A program made the translations under genes and the position numbers. A stretch of 64,000 bases of DNA from Pseudalkalibacillus decolorationis (GTDB lineage Bacteria; Bacillota; Bacilli; Bacillales; Fictibacillaceae), in NCBI RefSeq assembly GCF_024609785.1, contig NZ_JANHJQ010000002.1, positions 62,001-126,000 on the forward strand. Direction: 5' to 3'. Positions within the stretch are counted from its first letter, which is position 1. The number at the start of each line of letters is the position of its first letter. The notes under the pieces were generated by a model. It had not been told where the DNA came from, searched no databases, and saw only the letters and a list, made by a program, of their open reading frames with translations. Shown here in pieces: positions 8,480 to 17,147 of the stretch.

Positions 8480-9979
8480 ATGACGGAACTAGCCGCAACC
8501 AACTTAAAAAAATATAACATGTATGTAAATGGTGAATGGATTGAACCCTCAAATGGAGAATATTTTCAAAGCTACAATCCAGCAACAGGGGAGCCATGGT
8601 GTTATATAGCAAAAGGAACGGCTGAGGATGTAGATAAAGTTGTTCATGCCGCACATCGAGCGTTTTTAAATTCAGAATGGGCGAATATGACATTTACCGA
8701 GAGAGGGCGTCTTGTACGTAAACTTGGTGAACTAATTGCGGAGCGAGCTGAAGAACTTGCAGAATTTGAAACAAGAGATAATGGAAAATTGATCAGGGAA
8801 ATGCGTGGACAGTTAAAGTACTTGCCAGAATTTTTTTATTACTATGCAGGTTTGGCAGATAAAATTCATGGAGAAACACTACCGATTGATAAAAGAGATA
8901 TGTTTGTATTTACTTCGAAGGAACCGCTTGGTGTTGTAGCCGCCATTACTCCTTGGAATTCTCCACTTTACTTAACAACATTGAAGTTAGCACCTGCGTT
9001 AGTAGCAGGAAACACAATTGTGATTAAGCCTTCGGAAGTCACATCCGCTTCCCTTTTAGAACTTGTAAAGCTTGTTGAAGAAGCGGGTTTTCCACCAGGA
9101 GTTGTTAATGTAGTGACTGGATTTGGTCAACCCGTTGGCGATTCGTTAACCTCACATCCACTCGTTAGACGTGTTGCCTTTACAGGTGGTCCAGAAACTG
9201 CCCGTCATGTTGTTCGTAACTCTTCAGAAAACTTTGCGAAAGTGACACTCGAACTTGGAGGAAAATCACCTAATATTGTGTTTGATGATGCAGATCCAGC
9301 CAATGCCGCAATGGGAATTATCGCAGGTATATTTGGTGCATCTGGCCAAAGTTGTGTAGCGGGTTCAAGGGCATTTTTACATGTAGACATTTATGATAAG
9401 GTGATGCAAATCCTTGTTGATCGCGTTTCCCAGATAAAAATCGGTGATCCGCTTATGGATGAAACAGAGATGGGGCCATTAGCAACTAAAACACAGCTAG
9501 AACGTGTAGAAAAATATGTTGATCTGGGAATTAATGAGGGTGGAAAACTCATTACCGGTGGGAAAAAACCAGGAGGGTTTAAACAGGGCTGGTATTTCGA
9601 ACCTACTATTTTTGAGCATACGAATAATAAATCTCGCATTACAAGAGAGGAAATTTTCGGGCCAGTATTAAGTGTCATTCCATTTAAAGAGGAAGAGGAA
9701 GTAATACAACTAGCAAATAGTACCGATTATGGTCTGGCGGTTGGGATTTGGTCCAAAGATGGAGCAAGAGCCCATCGTGTAGCGAAAGCAGTTCGTGCTG
9801 GAATTGTGTGGGTGAACACATACCGTAGTATATCACCTATTGCACCGATTGGTGGATCAGGACTTAGTGGTTTCGGAAGAGAAGGTGGATACGAAGCAAT
9901 TAATGAGTATATGCAAAGCAAAGTAGTTTGGATAAATACATCCACTGAATCTATTCCTGACCCATTTATCATGAGGTAA
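8480..9979 (+). CDS. NAD(P)-dependent aldehyde dehydrogenase
   Basis: 499 residues, normal full length. Catalytic glutamate E258 in TLELGGKSPNIVFDDAD, nucleophile C292 in FGASGQSCVAGSR, the PWNSPLYL and KPSEVTSASLLEL cofactor-side motifs, FTGG, and the C-terminal GGSGLSGFGREGG region are all present. The ribosome site GAGGAGGGG is well placed. It is fourth in the monooxygenase operon and oxidises an aldehyde to the carboxylic acid. A second, frameshifted ALDH of a different subgroup lies at 1573-3008 across the divergent promoter. Substrate unknown. Confidence 0.92.
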   Translation: MTELAATNLKKYNMYVNGEWIEPSNGEYFQSYNPATGEPWCYIAKGTAEDVDKVVHAAHRAFLNSEWANMTFTERGRLVRKLGELIAERAEELAEFETRDNGKLIREMRGQLKYLPEFFYYYAGLADKIHGETLPIDKRDMFVFTSKEPLGVVAAITPWNSPLYLTTLKLAPALVAGNTIVIKPSEVTSASLLELVKLVEEAGFPPGVVNVVTGFGQPVGDSLTSHPLVRRVAFTGGPETARHVVRNSSENFAKVTLELGGKSPNIVFDDADPANAAMGIIAGIFGASGQSCVAGSRAFLHVDIYDKVMQILVDRVSQIKIGDPLMDETEMGPLATKTQLERVEKYVDLGINEGGKLITGGKKPGGFKQGWYFEPTIFEHTNNKSRITREEIFGPVLSVIPFKEEEEVIQLANSTDYGLAVGIWSKDGARAHRVAKAVRAGIVWVNTYRSISPIAPIGGSGLSGFGREGGYEAINEYMQSKVVWINTSTESIPDPFIMR

Positions 9980-10031
9980 TCAAGGTTTAGTAAGGCTTTT
10001 TTTAGCATTTACTTTAGGGAGGGAATCGAAT

Positions 10032-10586
10032 ATGAAATTATTAGGGATATCAGGAACAATTGTTGGATCCAAAACAGGGGTTGTTATAAAAAAAATATTA
10101 GATGAAGTAAAGGCAAAATATCCAGACATCGATGTGGAGTTGCTTGATTTAAAAGATTACGAGATTCAGTTCTGTGATGGACGTGATCCATCAACTTATA
10201 CTGGAGATACAAAAAGAGTAATAGATATTGTTTCTTCCGCAGATTTTTATGTTATTGGTACACCAGTATTTCAGGGATCAATCACTGGTACACTTAAAAA
10301 CTTATTTGATTTAATTCCTTCAAACGTTTTTCGTAATAAGGTAATGGGGTTTGTTGCCACAGGTGGGACATATCAACATTACTTAATAATTGAAAATCAA
10401 CTAAAACCAATTGCAGGTTATCTTCGTGCATTTGTTGCACCAGGATCTGTTTATGCTCATGATGATCACTTTACACCTCACTATGACATAATAGATAAAA
10501 ACGTATTAGAACGTATAACGAATTTGAGTAATGAAATTGTGTTTATGCAAAAAGCGCTTAAAGAAAAAAATTTGAGTAATGCATAA
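10032..10586 (+). CDS. NAD(P)H-dependent FMN reductase
   Basis: 184 residues of the flavodoxin-like FMN reductase family: MKLLGISGTIVGSKTGVVIKKIL (phosphate-binding loop after strand 1), ADFYVIGTPVFQGSITGTLKNLFDLIP (family's 'GTP.Y.gs..G.LKn..D' motif) and KVMGFVATGGTYQHYLI...L. Ribosome site AGGGAGGG. It supplies reduced FMN and so is the expected partner of the luciferase-like monooxygenase at 5938, forming a two-component oxygenase. 52 bp after the ALDH stop, same strand, no obvious terminator between. Confidence 0.88.
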   Translation: MKLLGISGTIVGSKTGVVIKKILDEVKAKYPDIDVELLDLKDYEIQFCDGRDPSTYTGDTKRVIDIVSSADFYVIGTPVFQGSITGTLKNLFDLIPSNVFRNKVMGFVATGGTYQHYLIIENQLKPIAGYLRAFVAPGSVYAHDDHFTPHYDIIDKNVLERITNLSNEIVFMQKALKEKNLSNA

Positions 10587-10637
10587 TTTCATTTTGCAAT
10601 AACAACTACTCTACAATTATTGGTAAGGGGAATCAAT

Positions 10638-10919
10638 ATGAAGTACGATGTAGAAGAAGTGATTCATTTAAATGATTTATCATTTATTCGCTTATGCAAT
10701 GAGAAATACGGAATTAATAAAGGTATATACAATACCATTGATTCTTGGTTTTATAAGCATGGAATAAAAAACATTTTAGATCGTCGAAGATATATATTGT
10801 CTTTTTTAGAATTTTTAATGAAAAGGTTAAAAACAAACACACGTATTAAGTTTGGACATGGCGGTTTATCAGTAAGGTTACAGGAGTATTTTTTTGAACA
10901 GGTACAGCAACCCGTTTAA
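10638..10919 (+). CDS. Uncharacterised 93-residue protein in the catabolic operon
   Basis: Start chosen at ATG 10638 behind AAGGGG rather than the TTG at 10620. MKYDVEEVIHLNDLSFIRLCNEKYGINKG..., then IDSWFYKHGIKNILDRRRYILSFLEFLMKRLKTN, basic and probably helical, ending in LSVRLQEYFFEQVQQPV. No cysteines or histidines arranged like a metal site (one Cys), no signal peptide, no transmembrane helix. I do not recognise the family. Position between the FMN reductase and the VOC gene suggests it belongs to the same transcript, but codon use is more AT-rich. Confidence 0.55.
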   Translation: MKYDVEEVIHLNDLSFIRLCNEKYGINKGIYNTIDSWFYKHGIKNILDRRRYILSFLEFLMKRLKTNTRIKFGHGGLSVRLQEYFFEQVQQPV

Positions 10920-10985
10920 ATGCAATTTATATCTTTTAATGTGAATAATTTAAAAGAATATATTTGTCAGGAGTGTGAATGAGAT

Positions 10986-11363
10986 ATGATTACAAAGTTA
11001 GAACATGTAGGTGTTGTGGTTAGTGACATGGAAAAATCGCTTGCATTCTATCAAAATATAATAGGGCTCCAGTTACGCTTAAGAGAGGCTTTAAATGATA
11101 AAGTCGAACTTGCTTTTTTATCGTTTCCAGAGCAAGACAGTGTTGAGGTCGAATTGATTTGTGGAAAAAAAATGAATGAACAGGAAGGTAGAGTGAACCA
11201 CCTGGCCTTTACCGTAGATCATTTGGAAGTTGAGCTTGAGAGACTAGTCAGTTTGGGTGTGAACCTGGTTGATGAGTCACCGCGCAGTATTTTAAATGAT
11301 AAAGTGAAAATTGCCTTTTTTGAAGGTCCTGATGGAGAAAAATTAGAATTAGTCGAAAGGTAA
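10986..11363 (+). CDS. VOC (glyoxalase/dioxygenase fold) family protein
   Basis: 125 residues, one vicinal-oxygen-chelate unit with the two beta-alpha-beta-beta-beta repeats: KLEHVGVVVSDMEKSLAFYQNIIGLQL... and VNHLAFTVDHLEVELERLVSLGVNLV..SPRS..NDKVKIAFFEGPDGEKLELVE. Candidate metal ligands are H7, a glutamate in VEVELI, H75 of VNHLAF and the Glu of LELVE, in the order seen in glyoxalase I and methylmalonyl-CoA epimerase. Reaction cannot be told from this. Last gene before the terminator at 11375, hence likely last in the monooxygenase operon. Confidence 0.82.
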   Translation: MITKLEHVGVVVSDMEKSLAFYQNIIGLQLRLREALNDKVELAFLSFPEQDSVEVELICGKKMNEQEGRVNHLAFTVDHLEVELERLVSLGVNLVDESPRSILNDKVKIAFFEGPDGEKLELVER

Positions 11364-11374
11364 AATGCGGTTAT

Positions 11375-11426
11375 TCGTCTCAATATCATAAGTTTTCTTA
11401 GAATTGAGACGAGATTTCTTCTTTTT
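11375..11426 (+). terminator. Rho-independent terminator of the catabolic operon
   Basis: Perfect 10-bp arms TCGTCTCAAT (11375-11384) and ATTGAGACGA (11403-11412) with an 18-nt loop, followed by a T-rich run (TTTCTTCTTTTT). 11 bp after the VOC stop codon. Confidence 0.75.
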
Positions 11427-11444
11427 AAAATTACTTACTATAAC

Positions 11445-11647
11445 TTATATTATGTAAACTAATATTAAGTAAGCTTTGAAAACATATGGTTTTATTTCGG
11501 TATCATTCTTGATCATATGAGGATTGGACCATATGCCCTTTATATTTGCATTTTGACAACCACCAATATCCTTTTCTATGTCATCTCCAACGAATAATGC
11601 GGCTTCCGGTTGCACATTAAGCTTATTTAATGCTAATTCAAAGCTAA
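11445..11647 (-). pseudogene. C-terminal relic of a HAD-superfamily hydrolase
   Basis: Read on the minus strand the frame gives SFELALNKLNVQPEAALFVGDDIEKDIGGCQNANIKGIWSNPHMIKN... to a TAA at 11445-11447. The 'PE..LFVGD....DI.G..NA..KGIW' segment is the HAD motif III/IV region (lysine-loop, then GD...D). The nucleophile half (DxDxT/V) is missing and no start codon is available, so this is a truncated remnant. The rest of the 11.65-11.88 kb interval shows nothing recognisable. Confidence 0.65.
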
Positions 11648-11876
11648 ATCAAATAGCATTGCTTTATAACCTCTCAAATAACTTCACAGCCTTTCTCACA
11701 TTATATAAATAATCCCTAGTTCGCACCTTCAAACTAATTTGTAACAACTGAAAGTCTTTTTCATTCATAAAATAACCTTCTAACAACATCATATTGCTTT
11801 ATTCAGTAGCACTTCCTTAATAAACTCTTCTGCTTGTTAGTATAATAACTTCCACAAAGAAAGCGTCAATACTTCT

Positions 11877-11928
11877 TGCACTGCACCCCAAATGTTAGAC
11901 ACTAACCTAACATTTGGGGTGCAGTGCA
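11877..11928. repeat. Perfect 22-bp inverted repeat
   Basis: Left arm 11877-11898 (begins TGCACTGCACCCC) and right arm 11907-11928 are exact reverse complements over 22 bp with an 8-nt loop. There is no T-run on either side, so it is not a standard terminator. The CTGCACCCCAAATGTTAGACA text resembles terminal repeats of IS3-family (IS150-like) elements, so the structure may be two insertion-sequence ends left face to face after loss of the element; that resemblance is from memory. Confidence 0.6.
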
Positions 11929-11959
11929 TCTTGGATCAACGCCCCCGATTGTGGAGTAA

Positions 11960-12232
11960 CTATATTTTTACTAATTCTTTAATATAGGGTTCTATGTAGC
12001 CTCGATATTCCTCCGTTAATCCTTCAGGCAAATAATCTAAATTAAAATACTTAACATCAATAGACTCAGTTTTATCAATATCAAAGTTTCCTTGTACATC
12101 AACACAAATGCCCTCTAGTACACTCTTGGTCAGAGTAACCAACTGGTTCTCCAATTCAGAGTGAAACCTAATAGGAAATGAATACCCCACTTCAACAAAA
12201 TAAGGTAATTCTCCTACTGTTGGTAAAACCAA
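11960..12232 (-). pseudogene. NUDIX-like C-terminal fragment
   Basis: The 90-codon frame ends TESIDVKYFNLDYLPEGLTEEYRGYIEPYIKELVKI, which matches the C-terminal strand and helix of NUDIX hydrolases ('E.L..r.F.ldeLPe......'). The first ~45 residues show no NUDIX box (GX5EX7REUXEEXGU) and no start-site AGGAGG is visible, so the catalytic portion has been lost or scrambled. Upstream on the same strand (12233-12330) another frame reads LDSLRPLSPLVSVEAIIVNGDVTILGF, possibly the original N-terminus. Low-confidence family assignment. Confidence 0.45.
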
Positions 12233-12335
12233 GTATGGTTACATCTCCATTAACAATGATCGCTTCTACACTTACCAAAGGGCTAAGAGGTCTGAGTGAA
12301 TCCAAATTTGCTTCTTTTTTTATATGGTGCATTAT

Positions 12336-13520
12336 TTAGGCTTTACCAACACATGTTTTTCGGGGATCATAAGCAAAGAATACCATCAACACACCTAAAA
12401 TAGCACAAATCATGTACATAAATGAGTAGGAGAAAATATCAGCCATTGGCCCCATAATGACACTCCCTAGAGATACACCTAAATCCGCCATTGCAATAAA
12501 CAAACCAAGTAAAACATTACGATTTGGCTGTGGCAAAACAAAAGATAAGTAGGTTGTTAATGTTGGATAAATAATGGCTTGCGCTATACCCATTAAAATG
12601 GCGGCAATATAGAAAAAGAGAGCGCCACCCGTTACTGCAAAGCTTACACTTTGTGCAGCCAGGGCCAGAATAAACATAGTTAGCATAATAAAGGACGAAT
12701 GCCATTTCCCATCGGAAGGTATTTTTTTTCTTAAAGTAAAGCGGGCAAAAACAACAGTACCTGCTTGAAGCATAAGGTAAACTCCGGCATTTCCTTCCTG
12801 TAATTGCATAGCATAAAGAGGAATAAAAGTTGTGATGGCTCCAAACACAATAGAGGCCACTAACATTAAGACACTGCATTTAAACAAATGAGGATTTTTA
12901 ACTAACTGGCTATAGGATTTAAGAGTATTAATTCCCTGACTATCTTTATTTGCAAGAGATTTACTCTCTCCTTTTTCCACTTTAGCACTATACCCAACAA
13001 TGCCTGTAAAAAGGGCAATTGCTATCATTACTACTGTAAAATAATCCATATTTCCTTGCCAAATCCCTACTGCCAATAAAGGACCGATAATACCAGGTAT
13101 ATATGAAAATAAGGAATAAAGTGAAATCCCTTGAGAACGATCCTCTTCCGGTAAAGCATCTATAATGCCTATCTGCAATGCCATAGAAAAGAAAGCTGTA
13201 CACACACCTTGTAACATTCGGGCAATTAAATAGCCCCCTAATCCAGTAAACGTATATAACAATAAGGCAAAACCATTGACAATTAAAATAAAATGCAACA
13301 CCTTTATTGGTCCATGTTTCTGAATAACCTGGCCTGCCCATGGTCGAATGAACATAGTAGTAAAAAGATATGCACCCATGATAATGCCAATCGCTGTATT
13401 CGTGGCACCTAATGATTCTCCTTGTAATGGTATAATTACGTTTAAAATAGCATTCGCACTAAAATAGAGAAGAACCAATAGATATAAGCGTAGAAACGGC
13501 CAAGACAAAGCTCCGCTCAC
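12336..13520 (-). CDS. cntE: MFS exporter of the opine metallophore (CntE-like)
   Basis: Twelve-helix major facilitator, about 394 residues from GTG 13520; that start fits GGAGGGG at 7-bp spacing better than the TTG 15 bp further upstream, which lies inside the ribosome site. Motif-A-like loop GAYLFTTMFIRPWAGQVIQKHG and RMLQGVCTAFFSMA are typical of the drug/metabolite efflux MFS group. It is last in a cntKLM-ABCDF-like array, the position of the staphylopine exporter CntE in Staphylococcus, so it most likely secretes the metallophore. The gap of 140 bp to cntF suggests it may also have its own promoter. Family certain; role inferred from context. Confidence 0.8.
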   Translation of the reverse strand: MSGALSWPFLRLYLLVLLYFSANAILNVIIPLQGESLGATNTAIGIIMGAYLFTTMFIRPWAGQVIQKHGPIKVLHFILIVNGFALLLYTFTGLGGYLIARMLQGVCTAFFSMALQIGIIDALPEEDRSQGISLYSLFSYIPGIIGPLLAVGIWQGNMDYFTVVMIAIALFTGIVGYSAKVEKGESKSLANKDSQGINTLKSYSQLVKNPHLFKCSVLMLVASIVFGAITTFIPLYAMQLQEGNAGVYLMLQAGTVVFARFTLRKKIPSDGKWHSSFIMLTMFILALAAQSVSFAVTGGALFFYIAAILMGIAQAIIYPTLTTYLSFVLPQPNRNVLLGLFIAMADLGVSLGSVIMGPMADIFSYSFMYMICAILGVLMVFFAYDPRKTCVGKA

Positions 13521-13661
13521 AATTTCCCCCTCCAATAAACCTGTATAATAGATATTTATACAGGCAAATATTTCTCTTGAGCTGTATTTTATTTTAGAAA
13601 GTTATTATATTTATTCGTAGTAAGCCATTAAAACGTTACAAACAGAAAACTACCCCCAAGA

Positions 13662-14408
13662 TTAAAACGTAATTAATGACTGCAATAACTGCTTTGCATA
13701 ATCTGACTGAACATTTTTCAATTGTTCTATTTCAACAATTTCTTCAATTTTACCATCTTTAAATATAATGACTCTGTCACAAATATAGGCAGCAGCCTGT
13801 ATATCATGAGTGATAAAAATAAAACTCATGTTGTAAATATTCTTTAATTCTTTTAATAGATTAAGAACTTGAGTTTGAACAGATATATCCAGAGAACTAA
13901 TGGCTTCATCTAATAAGAGACATGTTGGTTCCGCTGAAATGGCTCTTGCTATACCTACCCTTTGGGCCTCTCCCCCTGATAATTCATGTGGGTATTTGTT
14001 TCTGTAGGAAGGATTCAAACCAACTCGATATAGTAGTTGGTCAATTTTAGATTGATTTTCTTTTTTGTTCTTATTTTTAATGATTAACGGTTCCATAATT
14101 GCTTCTTCAACTGTAAAAAAAGGATTAATGGAAGATTTATAATCTTGGAAAACTGCGCTAATATTACCGAGTCTCACTTCTCTGTTTTCCACTTCCTTTC
14201 CATTAAATAAAATGCTTCCATGGTCAGGCTTTTCTATTCCTAACATCAAACGTCCTAACGTTGATTTTCCACTGCCACTTTCTCCTATAATCCCGAGACA
14301 CACACCATTCTCGCATTCAAAACTTACATCTTTTAATACTTCTTGTCTTTCTGTAGAAAATAATCCGCCTTTTTTATAGGATTTTTTTACACCTTTAACT
14401 TTCAGCAA
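13662..14408 (-). CDS. cntF: ABC transporter ATP-binding protein, metallophore uptake (CntF-like)
   Basis: 248 residues. Walker A GESGSGKST, signature LSGGEAQRVGIARAI, Walker B CLLLDEAISSLD and the switch His in FITHD are all intact. Belongs to the Dpp/Opp/Nik-type ATPases. Starts with TTG, 14 bp inside the end of the upstream ATPase gene, indicating translational coupling. With CntD it would form the heterodimeric ATPase that powers import of the metal-opine complex through CntB-CntC. Confidence 0.88.
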   Translation of the reverse strand: MLKVKGVKKSYKKGGLFSTERQEVLKDVSFECENGVCLGIIGESGSGKSTLGRLMLGIEKPDHGSILFNGKEVENREVRLGNISAVFQDYKSSINPFFTVEEAIMEPLIIKNKNKKENQSKIDQLLYRVGLNPSYRNKYPHELSGGEAQRVGIARAISAEPTCLLLDEAISSLDISVQTQVLNLLKELKNIYNMSFIFITHDIQAAAYICDRVIIFKDGKIEEIVEIEQLKNVQSDYAKQLLQSLITF

Positions 14409-15228
14409 CGATAGTCTCTCCTCTCATTAACTTCTTAAAATTTTCACTCAGGGCTAATCTAGTAGAGACTAAGTACTTGGTATATTTATGTTCGGGTTTT
14501 AAGAAAATGGCTTCAGTCGGTCCTCTTTCAACAATTTCTCCGTCTTTCATCACTAGAACTTCGTCCGCGATTTTTCTTACTACACCTAAATCATGAGAGA
14601 TAAAGATCATAGAACACCCCATTTTTTTGCGTAATTGAATAAATTGCTCCACAACCTCAAATTGAGAAACAGTATCTAGGGCTGTTGTTGGTTCATCCGC
14701 AATAATAATGTCTGGTTCTAAGACAATCGCTAACGCAATCATAATTCGTTGTAGCATTCCTCCGGAAAGCTGATGAGGGTATTTATTCATTATTTCTATA
14801 GGGTTTTTTAACATAACACTTTCCATCGCAAGTTTCATTTTTTCTTCGATCTCATTTTTCTTCCAGTCGCAGTCGAAATGTTCAGCAAGTGTTTCTTTTA
14901 AGTGAACACCAATCACACAAGAAGGATCGAATGCACTCATCCCGTTTTGCAAAATCATGCAAAGTTTTCTTCCTCTTTTTCTTCTCATCTTTTTTTCGGA
15001 AAGGGTCGTTAAGTTCTCTCCTTTAAATAAAATCTCCCCTGATTGGCGAAGAGATGAACCATTCAGTCTCATGATTGATCTGCAAGTAATCGACTTGCCA
15101 CTGCCACTTTCTCCTACAATGGCAAGGCAACTTGATCGCCTTAAATCGAACGAATTATTAGCAATAAGCACTTTGTCAGAATTTAAATCCCATACTCTTA
15201 GGTTTCTCACTTCCAGTATATTTTCCAT
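14395..15228 (-). CDS. cntD: ABC transporter ATP-binding protein, metallophore uptake (CntD-like)
   Basis: 277 residues with Walker A GESGSGKSIT, signature LSGGMLQRIMIALAI, Walker B DIIIADEPTTALD and FISHD. C-terminal extension (EAIFLKPEHKYTKYLVSTRLAL) is typical of oligopeptide/nickel-type ATPases. The ATG overlaps the stop of the permease gene (TAATG), and its 3' end overlaps cntF by 14 bp. Forms one ATPase subunit of the metallophore importer. Confidence 0.88.
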   Translation of the reverse strand: MENILEVRNLRVWDLNSDKVLIANNSFDLRRSSCLAIVGESGSGKSITCRSIMRLNGSSLRQSGEILFKGENLTTLSEKKMRRKRGRKLCMILQNGMSAFDPSCVIGVHLKETLAEHFDCDWKKNEIEEKMKLAMESVMLKNPIEIMNKYPHQLSGGMLQRIMIALAIVLEPDIIIADEPTTALDTVSQFEVVEQFIQLRKKMGCSMIFISHDLGVVRKIADEVLVMKDGEIVERGPTEAIFLKPEHKYTKYLVSTRLALSENFKKLMRGETIVAES

Positions 15229-16124
15229 TAATGAGCCACCTCTTTTTTCTGGATTTTGACGGTAGTAGTAGGTGATTTTTGTTGAGGCCTCTTTTTAGAG
15301 TTTAATAATTTTGGGTCCAAAGCAACTTGAAGTGCATCAGATAAAAAATTAAATGCCGATACGACAATAACAATGGCCAATCCAGGTGCTAACATTAATT
15401 CTGGTCTCGTAAACATAACTTCCCTTGCTTCATTTAACATCATCCCCCATTCAGCATTTGGAGCTTGAATTCCTAAACCCAGAAATGAAAACCCTGAAAT
15501 TTGCAAAATCATCGATCCAATAGAACTGCTTGAAATAACCGCGATATCAGAAAATGTAACAGGAACTAGGTGTTTATAGATGATTTTCAGATCACTAATT
15601 CCAGATGCCTTGGAAAATTTGACATATTCTAATTCAGAATACTGCATAACGGACGTTCTAATTACTCGAGCAAACCATGCCCATTTCACCAAAATAAATG
15701 CAATCAAAATGTTCCCTAGACCCACTCCTAAAATACCTACAATCGCCAATGTCATAACGTATCCAGGAAAAGAAAGCATAATGTCACAAACCCTCATAAT
15801 AAAAGCATCTACTTTTCCTCTAAAATATCCTGATAGAAACCCTAAAACTGCCCCAATCAAAACAGAAATAAACAAGGCAACTAAAACCCATAAGACGCTG
15901 GGACGAATTCCATATATTATTCTGGACAAAATACATCGACCTAGGTGATCATTCCCTAGTAGGTATTCCCACGATGACGATGCATATCGAAGACTCATAT
16001 TTACTTGATTCGGGTCGTGTGGTGCAAAAAATGGCGCAAAAAGCCCAACAATAATCGTTACAACAATGACAGTTACAGATATCGTAGCTAACTTGTCTTT
16101 ACTTAAATTTTTGAATATTCTCAT
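15228..16124 (-). CDS. cntC: ABC transporter permease, metallophore uptake (CntC-like)
   Basis: 298-residue DppC/NikC-type permease. Contains the N-terminal FAPHDPNQVNMSLRYASSSWEYLLGNDHLGRCILSRIIYG segment of this group and the EAA loop (ASGISDLKIIYKHLVPV). Ends in a Lys-rich tail (KKRPQQKSPTTTVKIQKKE). Starts directly after the cntB stop (TAA-ATG) and its stop shares a base with cntD, so the whole uptake unit is translationally coupled. Confidence 0.87.
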   Translation of the reverse strand: MRIFKNLSKDKLATISVTVIVVTIIVGLFAPFFAPHDPNQVNMSLRYASSSWEYLLGNDHLGRCILSRIIYGIRPSVLWVLVALFISVLIGAVLGFLSGYFRGKVDAFIMRVCDIMLSFPGYVMTLAIVGILGVGLGNILIAFILVKWAWFARVIRTSVMQYSELEYVKFSKASGISDLKIIYKHLVPVTFSDIAVISSSSIGSMILQISGFSFLGLGIQAPNAEWGMMLNEAREVMFTRPELMLAPGLAIVIVVSAFNFLSDALQVALDPKLLNSKKRPQQKSPTTTVKIQKKEVAH

Positions 16125-17057
16125 TTAGAGATCATTCCTTATCTTAGGGTTCATCGCTGCATTTACAATGTCGGAGACCGTATTAAATAATACAAAGACT
16201 GCTGCTAAAATGAGAACGTATGCCTGGATGATGGGGAAATCTCTGCTTAAAATTGCTTTAACACTCAAACTCCCTAAGCCTGGCCATGCAAAAATGTTTT
16301 CTATAACTACTGTACTACCCAATATGATGGGAATAGCCATACCAAATATGGAAATGGCTACTTGTAATGAATTTCTCAAAATGTGTACGGTGATTTTCTT
16401 TTCTGGTAAGCCGCATGCCCTTCCATAGAGTACATAGTCTTCATTTAAATTGCTTATCATCGAAGTTCTAACATTTCGAAAATAAATGCCTGCATAACTT
16501 ATCGTGATGACAATAACGGGTAGAATATAACTTTTATATGAATCCATTCCACTAGTTGGTAATAAATCGAATTTAACAGAGACATACCAGATCATAATGG
16601 ACGCCAGCCAGTAAGACGGCATTGCAGTTAGAAAGAATGAAACCCCTCTTACCGATTTATCTACTATCTTTCCTTCCTTCAATGCGCAAATAACACCTAA
16701 TAATATGGACATAACAATAATAACAACAGATGAAACGAACGTTAACTTGAATGTATTTAGAAAAGCTGGACCAATTAATGACCAAACAGGTTTTCCTGTC
16801 ACGTATGAATCTCCAAAGTCCAACTGTAAGGAGGCAACAAGCCAATCAAAGTATCGTAGGATAAATGGTTGATCCATCCCCAACTCTTCTTTCGTTTGAG
16901 CAATTAATTCATCTGTTATTTTTGGAACACCTTGCGCTTGTAATACCACTTCGGCTGGATCTAAAGGAGAAAGATTAATTAAGACAAACGTCAAAAGCGA
17001 AATGATCAAAAGTAATGGGATGGATATGAACACTCTATTAATAATGTATCTTCCCAT
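16125..17057 (-). CDS. cntB: ABC transporter permease, metallophore uptake (CntB-like)
   Basis: 310-residue DppB/NikB-type permease: MGRYIINRVFISIPLLLIISLLTFVLINLSPLDPAEV at the N-terminus, a long extracytoplasmic loop, and the EAA loop YGRACGLPEKKITVHILRNSLQ. Ribosome site AAAGGAG. Separated from the upstream binding-protein gene by a strong hairpin (17107-17141), so its expression is probably lower than that of cntA. Confidence 0.87.
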   Translation of the reverse strand: MGRYIINRVFISIPLLLIISLLTFVLINLSPLDPAEVVLQAQGVPKITDELIAQTKEELGMDQPFILRYFDWLVASLQLDFGDSYVTGKPVWSLIGPAFLNTFKLTFVSSVVIIVMSILLGVICALKEGKIVDKSVRGVSFFLTAMPSYWLASIMIWYVSVKFDLLPTSGMDSYKSYILPVIVITISYAGIYFRNVRTSMISNLNEDYVLYGRACGLPEKKITVHILRNSLQVAISIFGMAIPIILGSTVVIENIFAWPGLGSLSVKAILSRDFPIIQAYVLILAAVFVLFNTVSDIVNAAMNPKIRNDL

Positions 17058-17106
17058 AAAAAGTCTCCTTTCATTTTAATATCAATACGAAACGATGTAC
17101 TTTGTC

Positions 17107-17141
17107 ATGAATAAAAAGGGGAGAGTCCCCTTTTTATTCAT
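17107..17141 (-). terminator. Hairpin between cntA and cntB (attenuator or 3' stabiliser)
   Basis: Perfect 16-bp arms (17107-17122 and 17126-17141) with a 3-nt loop; on the minus transcript the second arm carries CCCCTTTTTATT, so the T-run is inside the stem. It begins a few bases past the cntA stop. Intercistronic structures of this kind commonly raise the level of the binding protein relative to its permeases. Confidence 0.7.
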
Positions 17142-17147
17142 GTATTT

